A stretch of 64,000 bases of DNA from Ethanoligenens harbinense YUAN-3 (GTDB lineage: Bacteria > Bacillota > Clostridia > Oscillospirales > Ethanoligenentaceae): assembly GCF_000178115.2 (NCBI RefSeq), contig NC_014828.1, positions 2,679,501 to 2,743,500 on the forward strand. The letters run 5' to 3'. The translations under genes and the position numbers were made by a program. Shown here in pieces: positions 16,741 through 24,531 of the stretch (position 1 is its first letter; each line of letters begins with the position of its first letter). The notes beneath the pieces were generated by a model, which did not search any database, was not told the origin of the DNA, and worked only from the letters and a program-made list of their open reading frames with translations.

Positions 16741-16800
16741 GTCGTCCGTCCTGTTTTTCTGCGGGACGGCGCCGCATCCTTGCCGCTCTATGCGGCCTTA
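16741..16800 (+). promoter_or_regulatory. structured leader of rpsF (candidate S6:S18-binding element)
   Basis: Two hairpins lie between promoter and start: CCGTCC (16746-16751) with GGACGG (16764-16769), and GCCGCAT (16771-16777) with ATGCGGC (16790-16796). Leaders of rpsF in many bacteria bind the S6:S18 complex for feedback. Position fits; I could not confirm the specific CCG-bulge consensus. Confidence 0.35.
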
Positions 16801-16822
16801 TGTCCAAAAGGAGGTGCTTTTC

Positions 16823-17110
16823 ATGGCAACCATCAGCAAGTACGAAAGCGTGATCATCTTCAAACCCAATCTGGGTGAAGAAGCGACCTCGGCGCTGCTT
16901 GAAAAATTCAAGACGCTGGTGTCCGAAAACGGCACGCTTGAAACGGTCGATGAATGGGGCAGACGCCGTCTGGCCTATCCCATCGAAGATGAAAACGAAG
17001 GCATTTACGTGCAGTTTCTTTTTTCATCCGACAACACTTTCCCGGCTGAATTGGATCGTCAGCTCAAGCTTAGCGACGGCGTGCTGCGCTCACTCATCGT
17101 GCGCAAATAA
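16823..17110 (+). CDS. rpsF: 30S ribosomal protein S6
   Basis: 95-residue S6, which binds 16S rRNA next to S18 in the platform of the small subunit. YESVIIFKP, WGRRRLAYPI and the C-terminal LRSLIVRK match the family. AGGAGG at 16809-16814 sets the ATG at 16823; the frame extends upstream through the leader without meaning. First gene of the conserved rpsF-ssb-rpsR operon. Confidence 0.98.
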   Translation: MATISKYESVIIFKPNLGEEATSALLEKFKTLVSENGTLETVDEWGRRRLAYPIEDENEGIYVQFLFSSDNTFPAELDRQLKLSDGVLRSLIVRK

Positions 17111-17125
17111 GGAGCGTGATTCTTT

Positions 17126-17569
17126 ATGTTGAATGTGGTGGCCCTCAATGGTCGGCTGACAGCCGACCCTGAACTTCGGCACACAAGCAACGATATCGCC
17201 GTCACGTCCTTCACCCTCGCGGTGGACCGCAGCTATTCCCGCTCCGGCACCGAACGGCAGACCGATTTCATCGATATTGTCTGCTGGCGGAACACGGCGG
17301 AGTTTGCGTCCAAATATTTTCACAAAGGTCAGCTCGTGGCGGTGGAGGGGTCTATCCAGACCCGCAGCTACACCGACCGGGAGGGCAACAAGCGTCGCGC
17401 GTTTGAAGTGGTGGCGAGCAACGTGCATTTTGCCGAGCCGCGCCGTGATTCCTACGGCAATCCGGGCAGCGGCCAGAGCGTGGGCACGCAGGGTGGCGCG
17501 CCCGCCATTGCAAGCGGCGACAACGGTGATTTTGTGGAAATTGCGGGAGACGACGATCTCCCGTTCTAA
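17126..17569 (+). CDS. ssb: single-stranded DNA-binding protein
   Basis: 147-residue SSB. The OB-fold (about 1-108) contains NVVALNGRLTADPELR, DFIDIVCWRNTAEF and the FEVVASNVHF strand. A Gly-rich linker leads to the acidic tip DDDLPF, which recruits replication and repair partners. AAGGAG (17109-17114) precedes the ATG. It lies 15 bases after rpsF. Confidence 0.97.
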   Translation: MLNVVALNGRLTADPELRHTSNDIAVTSFTLAVDRSYSRSGTERQTDFIDIVCWRNTAEFASKYFHKGQLVAVEGSIQTRSYTDREGNKRRAFEVVASNVHFAEPRRDSYGNPGSGQSVGTQGGAPAIASGDNGDFVEIAGDDDLPF

Positions 17570-17614
17570 TGCCGGATTGTATGAATCGGATCAACCAACA
17601 AAGGAGGCTGTACA

Positions 17615-17869
17615 ATGAGCAGAGAAGACAGAGAAGGCAGAGGAGACCGCCGCGGACGCAAAGGCCGCCGCAAGGTCTGCTCTTTCTGTGTGGATAAAGT
17701 CGAGTCCATCGATTACAAAGATATTGCCAAACTGCGTAAATATCTTTCCGAGCGGGCGAAAATCCTGCCCCGCCGTGTGACGGGCACCTGCGCGCACCAT
17801 CAGCGCGAGCTGACCATCGCCATCAAGCGGGCCCGGCATCTGGCGCTGCTGCCGTATGTGAGCGACTAA
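17615..17869 (+). CDS. rpsR: 30S ribosomal protein S18
   Basis: 84-residue S18 with a basic, charged N-terminus ([12 protein letters not shown]), CSFC, and the conserved [22 protein letters not shown] split by the family's typical pattern. AAAGGAGG at 17598-17605 precedes the ATG. Last gene of the operon, followed by a terminator. Confidence 0.98.
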   Translation: MSREDREGRGDRRGRKGRRKVCSFCVDKVESIDYKDIAKLRKYLSERAKILPRRVTGTCAHHQRELTIAIKRARHLALLPYVSD

Positions 17870-17882
17870 ATCGGTTTTTGAT

Positions 17883-17919
17883 GATACGCCCCCGAAACGA
17901 ATCGTTTCGGGGGCGTATC
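17883..17919 (+). terminator. terminator of rpsF-ssb-rpsR
   Basis: Perfect 18-base inverted repeat (17883-17900 with 17902-17919). The poly-U tail is poor. Confidence 0.75.
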
Positions 17920-17935
17920 TGCATATGCAAGGAAA

Positions 17936-18076
17936 ATGAAGCAACTGTTCAAAGACGTCCAGCAGGAACACGAGGAAATGAAGCCTCTGCTGAACGAAAC
18001 ACGGGAGATCCTGCACGCTTTGCATAAAAACCAGCGGGAACGGGGCTCATCGTTTCACCCGGTCCAGACGTTTTGA
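17936..18076 (+). CDS. possible small protein, 46 residues
   Basis: Starts ATG after AAGGAAA, which is close to the start codon. The product is highly charged and helical (MKQLFKDVQQ then EHEEMKPLLNETREI), resembling a short amphipathic coiled coil, and has no recognisable family. It lies just after the rpsR terminator and runs convergent with the gene at 18091. Could be a remnant or a chance frame. Confidence 0.3.
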   Translation: MKQLFKDVQQEHEEMKPLLNETREILHALHKNQRERGSSFHPVQTF

Positions 18077-18090
18077 AAAGGCGGGCAGTC

Positions 18091-18756
18091 TCAAGACTTC
18101 AACAACAGCCCGAAAAGCAGACAGCAGAGAACAACCGACACCGCGATGACGCACAGCACCAGCGTGACATACGAAGCCGGGAAACGCCCGTTGTAGATGG
18201 CACCCAGACGGGAAGACCGGTAGACCGTCCGGAATGCCAGCACCCCTTTTTGCTGCGTCCCGTCGAGATACAGGCGATACCCGGTTTCGTCTCGTTCCTG
18301 GCGGTAAAACACCGCACCGTCCATCCACTGCCCCTGTGCCGGGCGGAGTTCCAGCGTAAAGCGCCTGCCCTTTGCATGCTCGACCGGCGTGAATGAGACC
18401 CGGACAAACCGGGATTTGTCCACATACGCCAGAGCGACGGTCTGCCGCGTTACGACACGGCCGGCATCATCCTGCAACTGCACCAGCACCGCCGCACCGG
18501 GCTGCGGACTGTCCGGTGTGATCTTGACGGCGATGCCGCAGAACGCGTCTTCGCGCACAATGAACGTCTGCCGGATGGCACCGATCCGGTTCGGCACCGT
18601 GATTTTGCTGAGGGCATATGGCGTTTCGATCCGTGTTTTTTGACGGGGCAGCTCATGGTAGAGCGCAAACAGCACCGCTGCCGCCAGCAACAGCGGCAAC
18701 AGCAGGGGCAAGAGCCGGGAAAGGCGCTCCGGCAGATACAAACGGGCTGTATGCAT
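18091..18756 (-). CDS. membrane protein with exported domain, last gene of the glycan operon
   Basis: 221 residues with a membrane helix near each end (about 15-33 and 195-218) and a roughly 150-residue extracytoplasmic beta-rich domain between. I recognise no named family. The topology resembles lectin-like or carbohydrate-binding accessory domains that accompany GT-C glycosyltransferases. The start at 18756 is chosen because GGAGAGGAAGA immediately precedes that ATG. It follows the GT-C gene in the same direction with overlapping ends if the longer frame is used, so the two are co-transcribed. Confidence 0.7.
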   Translation of the reverse strand: MHTARLYLPERLSRLLPLLLPLLLAAAVLFALYHELPRQKTRIETPYALSKITVPNRIGAIRQTFIVREDAFCGIAVKITPDSPQPGAAVLVQLQDDAGRVVTRQTVALAYVDKSRFVRVSFTPVEHAKGRRFTLELRPAQGQWMDGAVFYRQERDETGYRLYLDGTQQKGVLAFRTVYRSSRLGAIYNGRFPASYVTLVLCVIAVSVVLCCLLFGLLLKS

Positions 18757-18794
18757 TCTTCCTCTCCTCTCTCTCGCGCGAAAAACGGCTGCGG

Positions 18795-20093
18795 TCACTG
18801 CACGAAATAATAGCCAAACAGGCGCTGATAGACGCAGAACAGCTGCACCAAAACAAACCCCAAAGACACCAGCAGATAAAACCAGCGCTTCACCCGCCCG
18901 GCAAGCACTTTTTCAAACCCGAGAACCAGCAGGAGCACGATGGCCACCAGCCCCGGGTACATATACCGCCCCTGCGGCTGAAAATCACTGGTGAGCGAAT
19001 AATGGGCATGCAAAGCAAACGCCCCGAGCGCCACCAGCGGCAACATCAGAGCAAACGGGCGGTGAAACAGCGTGCGCCACCCCTGCCGGAGCTTCTCCAT
19101 GAACGCCGCGGAAAGACCGACAAACGCAAGTACATGCAGGCCGAAAATGCAAAGATAATAATCGGGGTTGATCGACAGGCTCATCGAACCGAACGTGGCC
19201 CAGAACGAGCGGAACGTTTCCAGCGGCCAGACGGTATCAAACAGCATATCCGCAAATCCGCGCAGATGGATGGTGGACGCCAGCCGCACCGACGGTTTAT
19301 CTTTACCCGTCGCCAGCCGCTCCGCGATGCGGTCGGTGGTGGAAAGGCCCAGCAGGTCACCGTGGTACAGCAGGCCGCTGCGGATGAAAAACCAGCCGCT
19401 CACCGCCGCCATAATGCCCACACAGAGCAACAGTTTGCCGTAGAACGCACGCGTCCCCCTCCCCCGGTAGGACAGCAGTACGATGACGAACGACGCCGCG
19501 ATCAGCAGATAGCCGTTGATATAGGTCAGCAGCATCACGCCCAGCACCACGCCCAGCCATGCCGTCGTTCGGATGCTCCAGTTGTCTTCCAAGCCTTTCA
19601 GCCAGAGAAACATCGTGGCCGCGCTGAGCATGACCATAAACGCATCCTGATTGGTGTAGGCGCAGATGAACGCGAACTGCGGGATAAACGCGAAAAACAG
19701 CGGAACAAACCGCCGGGTGATCATCTCGCGGAACAGCATGCCCGCAATACGGTGAACGAAGTAAACCGCCGCGACGCCCGCGCCGACCGAAACCATGCGC
19801 GAGACCAGATACGGCGCCGCGGAAATGCCCACGCCTTTGGCAAACATGCACAGCAGCGCGGAGAGAATATAGGAAAAAAACGGCATGGCGGCATAGGTCT
19901 GCCCGGCAGCATAGGAAAGGCGCGGATCGCCGGCCACCGGCAACGCATGGTAACGCAGGATGAAGTGTACGATATCAAAGCGCAGCGGCTCGTCCGGCCC
20001 CGCACCGAACGGCAGGATGAGCGCCCATGAGAAATACAGCACAAAAACGGCGGACAGCAAAACTGCAAGATAGACGCGGTCGTTTTTCTGCAT
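18795..20093 (-). CDS. GT-C fold membrane glycosyltransferase (GT39/DUF2142-like)
   Basis: 432-residue polytopic protein with about 11-12 membrane helices. The first extracytoplasmic loop contains FGAGPDEPLRFD, an acidic DE pair in the position used by GT-C enzymes such as ArnT or protein mannosyltransferases. It should transfer a sugar from an undecaprenyl-phosphate donor to an acceptor outside the membrane. The start is uncertain: the MQKND ATG at 20093 follows the aminotransferase stop by five bases; a GGAGG lies further upstream. Operon context (lipid-linked GT, flippase-like pair, aminotransferase) agrees with an Arn-like role. Confidence 0.8.
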   Translation of the reverse strand: MQKNDRVYLAVLLSAVFVLYFSWALILPFGAGPDEPLRFDIVHFILRYHALPVAGDPRLSYAAGQTYAAMPFFSYILSALLCMFAKGVGISAAPYLVSRMVSVGAGVAAVYFVHRIAGMLFREMITRRFVPLFFAFIPQFAFICAYTNQDAFMVMLSAATMFLWLKGLEDNWSIRTTAWLGVVLGVMLLTYINGYLLIAASFVIVLLSYRGRGTRAFYGKLLLCVGIMAAVSGWFFIRSGLLYHGDLLGLSTTDRIAERLATGKDKPSVRLASTIHLRGFADMLFDTVWPLETFRSFWATFGSMSLSINPDYYLCIFGLHVLAFVGLSAAFMEKLRQGWRTLFHRPFALMLPLVALGAFALHAHYSLTSDFQPQGRYMYPGLVAIVLLLVLGFEKVLAGRVKRWFYLLVSLGFVLVQLFCVYQRLFGYYFVQ

Positions 20094-20098
20094 CGCGT

Positions 20099-21277
20099 TC
20101 AAGCCAGAACCTCCCGGTCCGCGCTGCGCGTTTTGCAAACCGCGGTGTGTTGATAAAAGGCATGGACCGCGTCCACCACCGCCATCTGATCCGCGGCGCT
20201 GATCCCGAAATAGAGCGGCAGGCGGCAGATGCGTTCGCTTTCCCGGGTGGTGTAACGGTCTTCTCCGTGGAAGCGGCCGTATTTCCGGCCGGCCGTGGAG
20301 GAATGCAGCGGAATATAATGGAACACCGCGTCCACGTCATGCTCCTTGAGCCACGCGAGCAGATGGCTACGCTCCTCCAGATCACGGCATTTCAAGTAAA
20401 ACATATGGGCGTTGTGCGCGCATTCCGGCGGCACCACCGGCAGCTCGACGCACCCGGCCTCCGCCAGATCGGCAAGCGCCGCACGGTAAAACGCCCAAGC
20501 GCGCAGCCGGTCCTGAAAGATCATGTGCGCCTGCTCCAACTGGGCGAACAGATAGGCCGCATTGAGATCGCTGGGCAGATAGCTCGAACCGATGTCCACC
20601 CAGGTGTATTTGTCGATCTCCCCACGAAAAAAGCGGCTGCGGTCGGTGCCTTTTTCCCGGATGATCTCGGCGCGGGCGGACTGCTCCGCATCATCCAGCA
20701 GCAGCGCGCCGCCCTCCCCCATCGAGTAATTCTTCGTTTCGTGGAAACTGAACGCGCCAAACCGCCCAATGGTGCCCAGGAACCGCCCTTTGTACCGCGC
20801 AAGGAACCCGTGCGCCGCATCCTCCACCACCGTCAGCCCATGGCGGGCGGCAATGGCGCAGATGGTGTCCATCTCGCAGGCCACGCCCGCGTAATGCACC
20901 GCAACGATAGCGCGTGTTTTTTCGGTGACGGCATCCTCAATCAGCCGCTCGTCGATATTCAGCGTATCCGGCCGGATATCGACGAACACCGGCACCGCCC
21001 CCCGCAGCAAAAACGCATTGGCGGTGGAGACGAACGTATAGGACGGCATGATGACTTCGTCCCCGGGCCGGATGTCACAAAGCATGGCGGCCATCTCCAG
21101 CGCGTGCGTGCCGGAAGTGACCAACAGCGCACGCCGCACACCGAAGCGTTCCTGCATCCAGGCACTGCATTTGCGGGTGAATGAACCGTCGCCGCTGATC
21201 TTGTGGTTGACTTTGACCGCTTCGGCAATATAGTCCAATTCTTTGCCGACAAACGGGGGTACATTGAAAGAGATCAT
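20099..21277 (-). CDS. wecE: DegT/DnrJ/EryC1/StrS aminotransferase, WecE/RffA type
   Basis: 392-residue PLP enzyme. Strong resemblance to dTDP-4-amino-4,6-dideoxygalactose transaminase throughout: FNVPPFVGKELD, GDGSFTRKC, GDEVIMPSYTFVSTANAF, HYAGVACEMDTI, VVEDAAHG and YIPLHSS. The PLP lysine is in SFHETKNYS (K182) and the cofactor Asp in VEDAAH (D153). It converts a dTDP-4-keto-6-deoxy sugar to the 4-amino sugar using glutamate. No rmlA/rmlB homologue is in the window, so the precursor must be made elsewhere. Specificity is inferred from family only. Confidence 0.9.
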   Translation of the reverse strand: MISFNVPPFVGKELDYIAEAVKVNHKISGDGSFTRKCSAWMQERFGVRRALLVTSGTHALEMAAMLCDIRPGDEVIMPSYTFVSTANAFLLRGAVPVFVDIRPDTLNIDERLIEDAVTEKTRAIVAVHYAGVACEMDTICAIAARHGLTVVEDAAHGFLARYKGRFLGTIGRFGAFSFHETKNYSMGEGGALLLDDAEQSARAEIIREKGTDRSRFFRGEIDKYTWVDIGSSYLPSDLNAAYLFAQLEQAHMIFQDRLRAWAFYRAALADLAEAGCVELPVVPPECAHNAHMFYLKCRDLEERSHLLAWLKEHDVDAVFHYIPLHSSTAGRKYGRFHGEDRYTTRESERICRLPLYFGISAADQMAVVDAVHAFYQHTAVCKTRSADREVLA

Positions 21278-21315
21278 GATTTCCTCCGAAACACTGTCCT
21301 CCGACCACTGCGGGA

Positions 21316-21651
21316 TCAGAGATAAAAAATCAGCACGCCCGCCACGATGAGCAGATTGCCCGCCAGCTTGCGGCGGGTGATTTTTTCCCGAAAAAACAGG
21401 CGGCTGAGGACCAGCACAAACAGGTAACCCAAAGATTCGATCACCGGCGCGTTTTTGAACGCCAGCCCTTTAAACGCCGCGACCGTAAGCAGCGTGGAAC
21501 ACAGCAGCAGGGCGTAGGCGCCCAGCGTCCAGGGATTACAATATTCGGCCAGAAAGCCCCTGTGCGACCGGCCGGCCCCGGCCTTCAACAGCAACTGAGA
21601 AACCGACGCCACCGCCACCGACAGCACCAGCAGTGCAATATACCCGTTCAT
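21316..21651 (-). CDS. SMR/EamA-type half-transporter B
   Basis: 111-residue, four-helix protein of the small multidrug resistance/EamA fold, similar in size and pairing to the ArnE/ArnF subunits that flip undecaprenyl-phosphate-linked aminoarabinose. Its ATG overlaps the stop of the preceding half-transporter by four bases, so equal synthesis and heterodimer formation are likely. Substrate inferred from context: the lipid-linked sugar made by the GT2 of this operon. Confidence 0.8.
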   Translation of the reverse strand: MNGYIALLVLSVAVASVSQLLLKAGAGRSHRGFLAEYCNPWTLGAYALLLCSTLLTVAAFKGLAFKNAPVIESLGYLFVLVLSRLFFREKITRRKLAGNLLIVAGVLIFYL

Positions 21652-22028
21652 GCCTGTCCCTCTTGGTCGGTGTTCACCAGCAGCACGCCCGCAAAGATCA
21701 CGCCCACACCCAGCAGGTTGCGCAGAGTAATTTGTTCGCCGAACACCGCCGCCGAAATCAAAAGCCCCCAGAAAACCGCCACGCTCCGGTTGGCATAGGC
21801 GGTGGTTAGGCTCATGCGCTTAACAGCCTGCTGCCACAGCAGCGCGTAAGCGCCCAACAGCACCAGCTCGGCACCGTAATACAGGAAAAAGCCCGACGAA
21901 CCGAATGCGTGGCCGGACGCAAACTTCGCCGCTGCCGAAGCCGCCGCGTAGACCGCCACCACGCCCTGCAAAAACAGCAGAAGCACCCACCGCCTGCGGG
22001 GCAGCCGCTTTCCTTTCCGGCTGCTCAT
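21648..22028 (-). CDS. SMR/EamA-type half-transporter A
   Basis: 126-residue four-helix protein with a basic N-terminal tail (RKGKRLPRRR), which should hold the N-terminus inside. Contains the YANRSVAVFWGLLIS and LLGVGVIFAGVLL helices typical of EamA halves. The start overlaps the ATP-grasp stop by four bases (ATGA) and its end overlaps half-transporter B by four bases. Confidence 0.8.
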   Translation of the reverse strand: MSSRKGKRLPRRRWVLLLFLQGVVAVYAAASAAAKFASGHAFGSSGFFLYYGAELVLLGAYALLWQQAVKRMSLTTAYANRSVAVFWGLLISAAVFGEQITLRNLLGVGVIFAGVLLVNTDQEGQA

Positions 22029-23182
22029 TGCGGCACGGCCTGCGCAAAACCCAGCAGGGAGCGCAGGCGCACAAACCGCTCATCCGCGCACGCACCAAGA
22101 TAATAACCAAGGCGGTTGGAACTGTCAGTCACCGGCCGGCCGGCCGGCGGCTCGATGGCGCTCACCCGCCGCAGCACGTCCGGAGCCTCTTCCTGCATGA
22201 CGTGCAGGGTATCCAGATCAGCCTGCCCGAACAGGAAGCGCACGAATGCCGTCTGTGGAACCGAAACGGGCGTAAAGTCCGGCGCCTTTCCACAGGCGGC
22301 GTCCAGCGTCATCCGCAGGAAATCATGCCCGGTGGAGAGCCGCACCAAGTCGGAGCCGATGCAGTCGCCGCCCATCCGCGCACCCACCTCAATGAGCCGC
22401 ACCTCACCGGCCGACGTGACCTTGAACTCCGCGTGCGAAGCGCCGCAGGTGATTTCCAGCGCGTCCAGCGCGGCAAACACCGCATCCCGCACCGCGCCGG
22501 GTGGCACCGGCGCGGGCTGGACATGCCCGGTCTCTATGAAGTGGGGCGCGCCGGTGGTAAATTTCTGCGTCACTGCCAGCAGCCGGTGCCGTCCCCGGAA
22601 GGAGATGCTCTCGGCACTGTATTCGTCGCCCTCAATGTACTCTTCCACGATGGCCTTTTTCTCAAAGGAACAGCCAACGCACCGCGCGACCGCTTCCCGC
22701 AGGGTTGCCCGGTCTTCCACACGCGTCACACCGCGGCTGCCCGAACGGTCGGTCGGCTTGACGATGAGCGGGAACGGCGCATCCACTGCATCGCTCTCCG
22801 CCGGGGATGCCACCTCCCAAAAGCGAGGCGTGGGAATGCCCCGCTCCCGAAACCGCCGCCGCATACGGAACTTGTTGGTGGAAACCGCCGCGCAGGCCTC
22901 GCTGTTACCCGGCAGGCCAAGCCGGGCGGCCAGATAGCTCACGGTGGGCACAGCCAGGTCGGAGCCGATGGAAAACACGCCGTCCAGCCGAAGCGGGCGG
23001 CAGATCTCCAGGATGCGCTCCTTTTCGGTGATGCTTACCGGGTAGAAATGATTAGCCGTATCTTTTCCCACCGCGCCATCGGCCCACGCAAACACATGCG
23101 TGGTGTATCCAAGCGATTTGGCCAGCAGGATGGCTTGATTCTGGAAATCGTTTGCGCCGATGATGGCAACCGTATGCCCCAT
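22025..23182 (-). CDS. ATP-grasp ligase
   Basis: 385-residue ATP-grasp enzyme of the carboxylate-amine ligase type. A pre-ATP-grasp Rossmann-like domain (VAIIGANDFQNQA at the N-terminus) is followed by the grasp domain with PLIVKPTDRSGSRGV (ATP lysine and glycine loop), AIVEEYIEGDEYS, and LIEVGARMGGD carrying metal-binding Glu/Asn-equivalent residues. ATP-grasp members in polysaccharide loci often join a carboxylate to an amine. Here the WecE-made 4-amino sugar is a plausible amine; that is inference. The ATG at 23182 is preferred over an upstream frame that runs into the GT2 gene. Confidence 0.85.
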   Translation of the reverse strand: MGHTVAIIGANDFQNQAILLAKSLGYTTHVFAWADGAVGKDTANHFYPVSITEKERILEICRPLRLDGVFSIGSDLAVPTVSYLAARLGLPGNSEACAAVSTNKFRMRRRFRERGIPTPRFWEVASPAESDAVDAPFPLIVKPTDRSGSRGVTRVEDRATLREAVARCVGCSFEKKAIVEEYIEGDEYSAESISFRGRHRLLAVTQKFTTGAPHFIETGHVQPAPVPPGAVRDAVFAALDALEITCGASHAEFKVTSAGEVRLIEVGARMGGDCIGSDLVRLSTGHDFLRMTLDAACGKAPDFTPVSVPQTAFVRFLFGQADLDTLHVMQEEAPDVLRRVSAIEPPAGRPVTDSSNRLGYYLGACADERFVRLRSLLGFAQAVPQ

Positions 23183-23186
23183 CCCG

Positions 23187-24170
23187 TCAGACCCCCGCTG
23201 TGTTCTTCTGCGCGCAGACCCGCTCGGCGGCACCGGAACCGGTGGGCGGCTGGGGCTTGATGACATACTGCGGCGTCTGGTTCACACTCAGATAGATCCG
23301 ACCGATGTACTCGCCCAAAATGCCCACCGACAGCAGCTGCACGCCGCCGATGAACAGCATGATGACGATGGTGGAGGTCCAGCCCACCTGGATATCCTGC
23401 CCGGAGAGCTTGAGAATGAACAGCACCGCCGTCATCACAAACGCGCACAGCGCGATGACCGCCCCCGCAAACGACGCGATACGCAACGGCCTGACCGAAA
23501 AATTGGTGAACCCGTTCATCCAGAGCTGCACCAGTTTCACCAGCCCGTAGCCGGAGCGACCGGCGTGCCGGGCGGCGTGCCGGATGGGGATGCTGGCCAC
23601 GCTGCCGGTCACCAGCAGGAACAAGCCGGGCAGATAGGGGAACGGCTTGTCGTAGCGTTTGACCACATCCACCACATACCGCCTGGCAATAAAATAGCTG
23701 GAGGTATGGATATTGCACGGTTTGTTCAGAATAAACGTCTGCATCTGTTCGTTCAGCGCCGTGCCGAAATTGCGGAAAGCGCTGTGCTTTTTCTGCTCGT
23801 AATAACCGTAAACCACGTCGAAACCGCCGCTCTGCATGGTATGGTAAAGCTTCGGGAACTCCTCCGGCGGGGTCTGCAAATCGTCGTCCAGGCAGACCAC
23901 ATAGTCGCCGGTAATCTGGTTGAGCCCGGCCATCAGCGCGTTGGCCTGCCCGAAATTGCGCGCCAGCCGGAACGACCGCACATACGGCAGCTCCACCGCA
24001 AGCTGCCGGCAGACGGTATACACGCCGTCCCGGCTGCCGTCATCTACCAGCACGATCTCAAAATCCAGCGGCGTTTCCAATGCCTGTACGGCCGCCGCGA
24101 TGCGCCGGACCACCGACGCAATGGTGTCTTTGGAATTGTAGACCGGCACCAAAAACGATAGCTTTTCCAT
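23187..24170 (-). CDS. GT2 glycosyltransferase with two C-terminal membrane helices (ArnC/GtrB/DPM1-like)
   Basis: 327 residues. GT-A domain begins MEKLSFLVPVYN, with VLVDDGSRDG (about 40-49) and the metal-binding CLDDDLQTPP (DDD 95-97). Two long membrane helices (about 225-250 and 262-286) follow, as in ArnC, GtrB and dolichyl-phosphate mannose synthase-like enzymes that load a sugar onto undecaprenyl phosphate. The ATG at 24170 follows AAAAGGGG. First gene of the seven-gene operon. Confidence 0.88.
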   Translation of the reverse strand: MEKLSFLVPVYNSKDTIASVVRRIAAAVQALETPLDFEIVLVDDGSRDGVYTVCRQLAVELPYVRSFRLARNFGQANALMAGLNQITGDYVVCLDDDLQTPPEEFPKLYHTMQSGGFDVVYGYYEQKKHSAFRNFGTALNEQMQTFILNKPCNIHTSSYFIARRYVVDVVKRYDKPFPYLPGLFLLVTGSVASIPIRHAARHAGRSGYGLVKLVQLWMNGFTNFSVRPLRIASFAGAVIALCAFVMTAVLFILKLSGQDIQVGWTSTIVIMLFIGGVQLLSVGILGEYIGRIYLSVNQTPQYVIKPQPPTGSGAAERVCAQKNTAGV

Positions 24171-24266
24171 GCTTGCCCCTTTTCCTGTTTCTGTATGCAC
24201 CGGCGCGAGCGGGCGGAGAAACAAATATGAACAAAATGTTTCAAAAATATGAACAGCTCAACATTC

Positions 24267-24295
24267 AGTATATCGACCTCGCGAATACCTGTCAA
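24267..24295 (-). promoter_or_regulatory. sigma-A promoter of the seven-gene glycan operon
   Basis: Minus-strand TTGACA (24295-24290), 17-bp spacer, TATACT (24272-24267), about 97 bases before the GT2 start. Near-consensus. Confidence 0.85.
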
Positions 24296-24448
24296 TTCAA
24301 TATTTGACAGATTGATGTAAAATTTGTGTAAAAATGTAGCGTTTGTTACCTTTTCACCCGATTAAACCGTCTTTCCTATGTTCAAAACACGTCAAAACAG
24401 TACGAATCGCTTAATATTTTGACAAACGGCTTTTGTAAATCGCTTCCA

Positions 24449-24477
24449 TTGTCATCTGTTTTGCTTTGCGTTATGCT
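24449..24477 (+). promoter_or_regulatory. sigma-A promoter of the SGNH hydrolase
   Basis: TTGTCA (24449-24454), 17-bp spacer, TATGCT (24472-24477). Confidence 0.6.
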
Positions 24478-24531
24478 TAATGAGAAGACAATGCCCCTTT
24501 CCGTTCCAAATTCTGATGCAAACCGCGGGGA

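Larger units (their letters stand above)
24171..24531. other. divergent intergenic region between glycan operon and SGNH hydrolase
   Basis: AT-rich region carrying one good promoter in each direction (24267-24295 minus, 24449-24477 plus) and a second TTGACA at 24419. No gene is seen in it. Confidence 0.6.
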
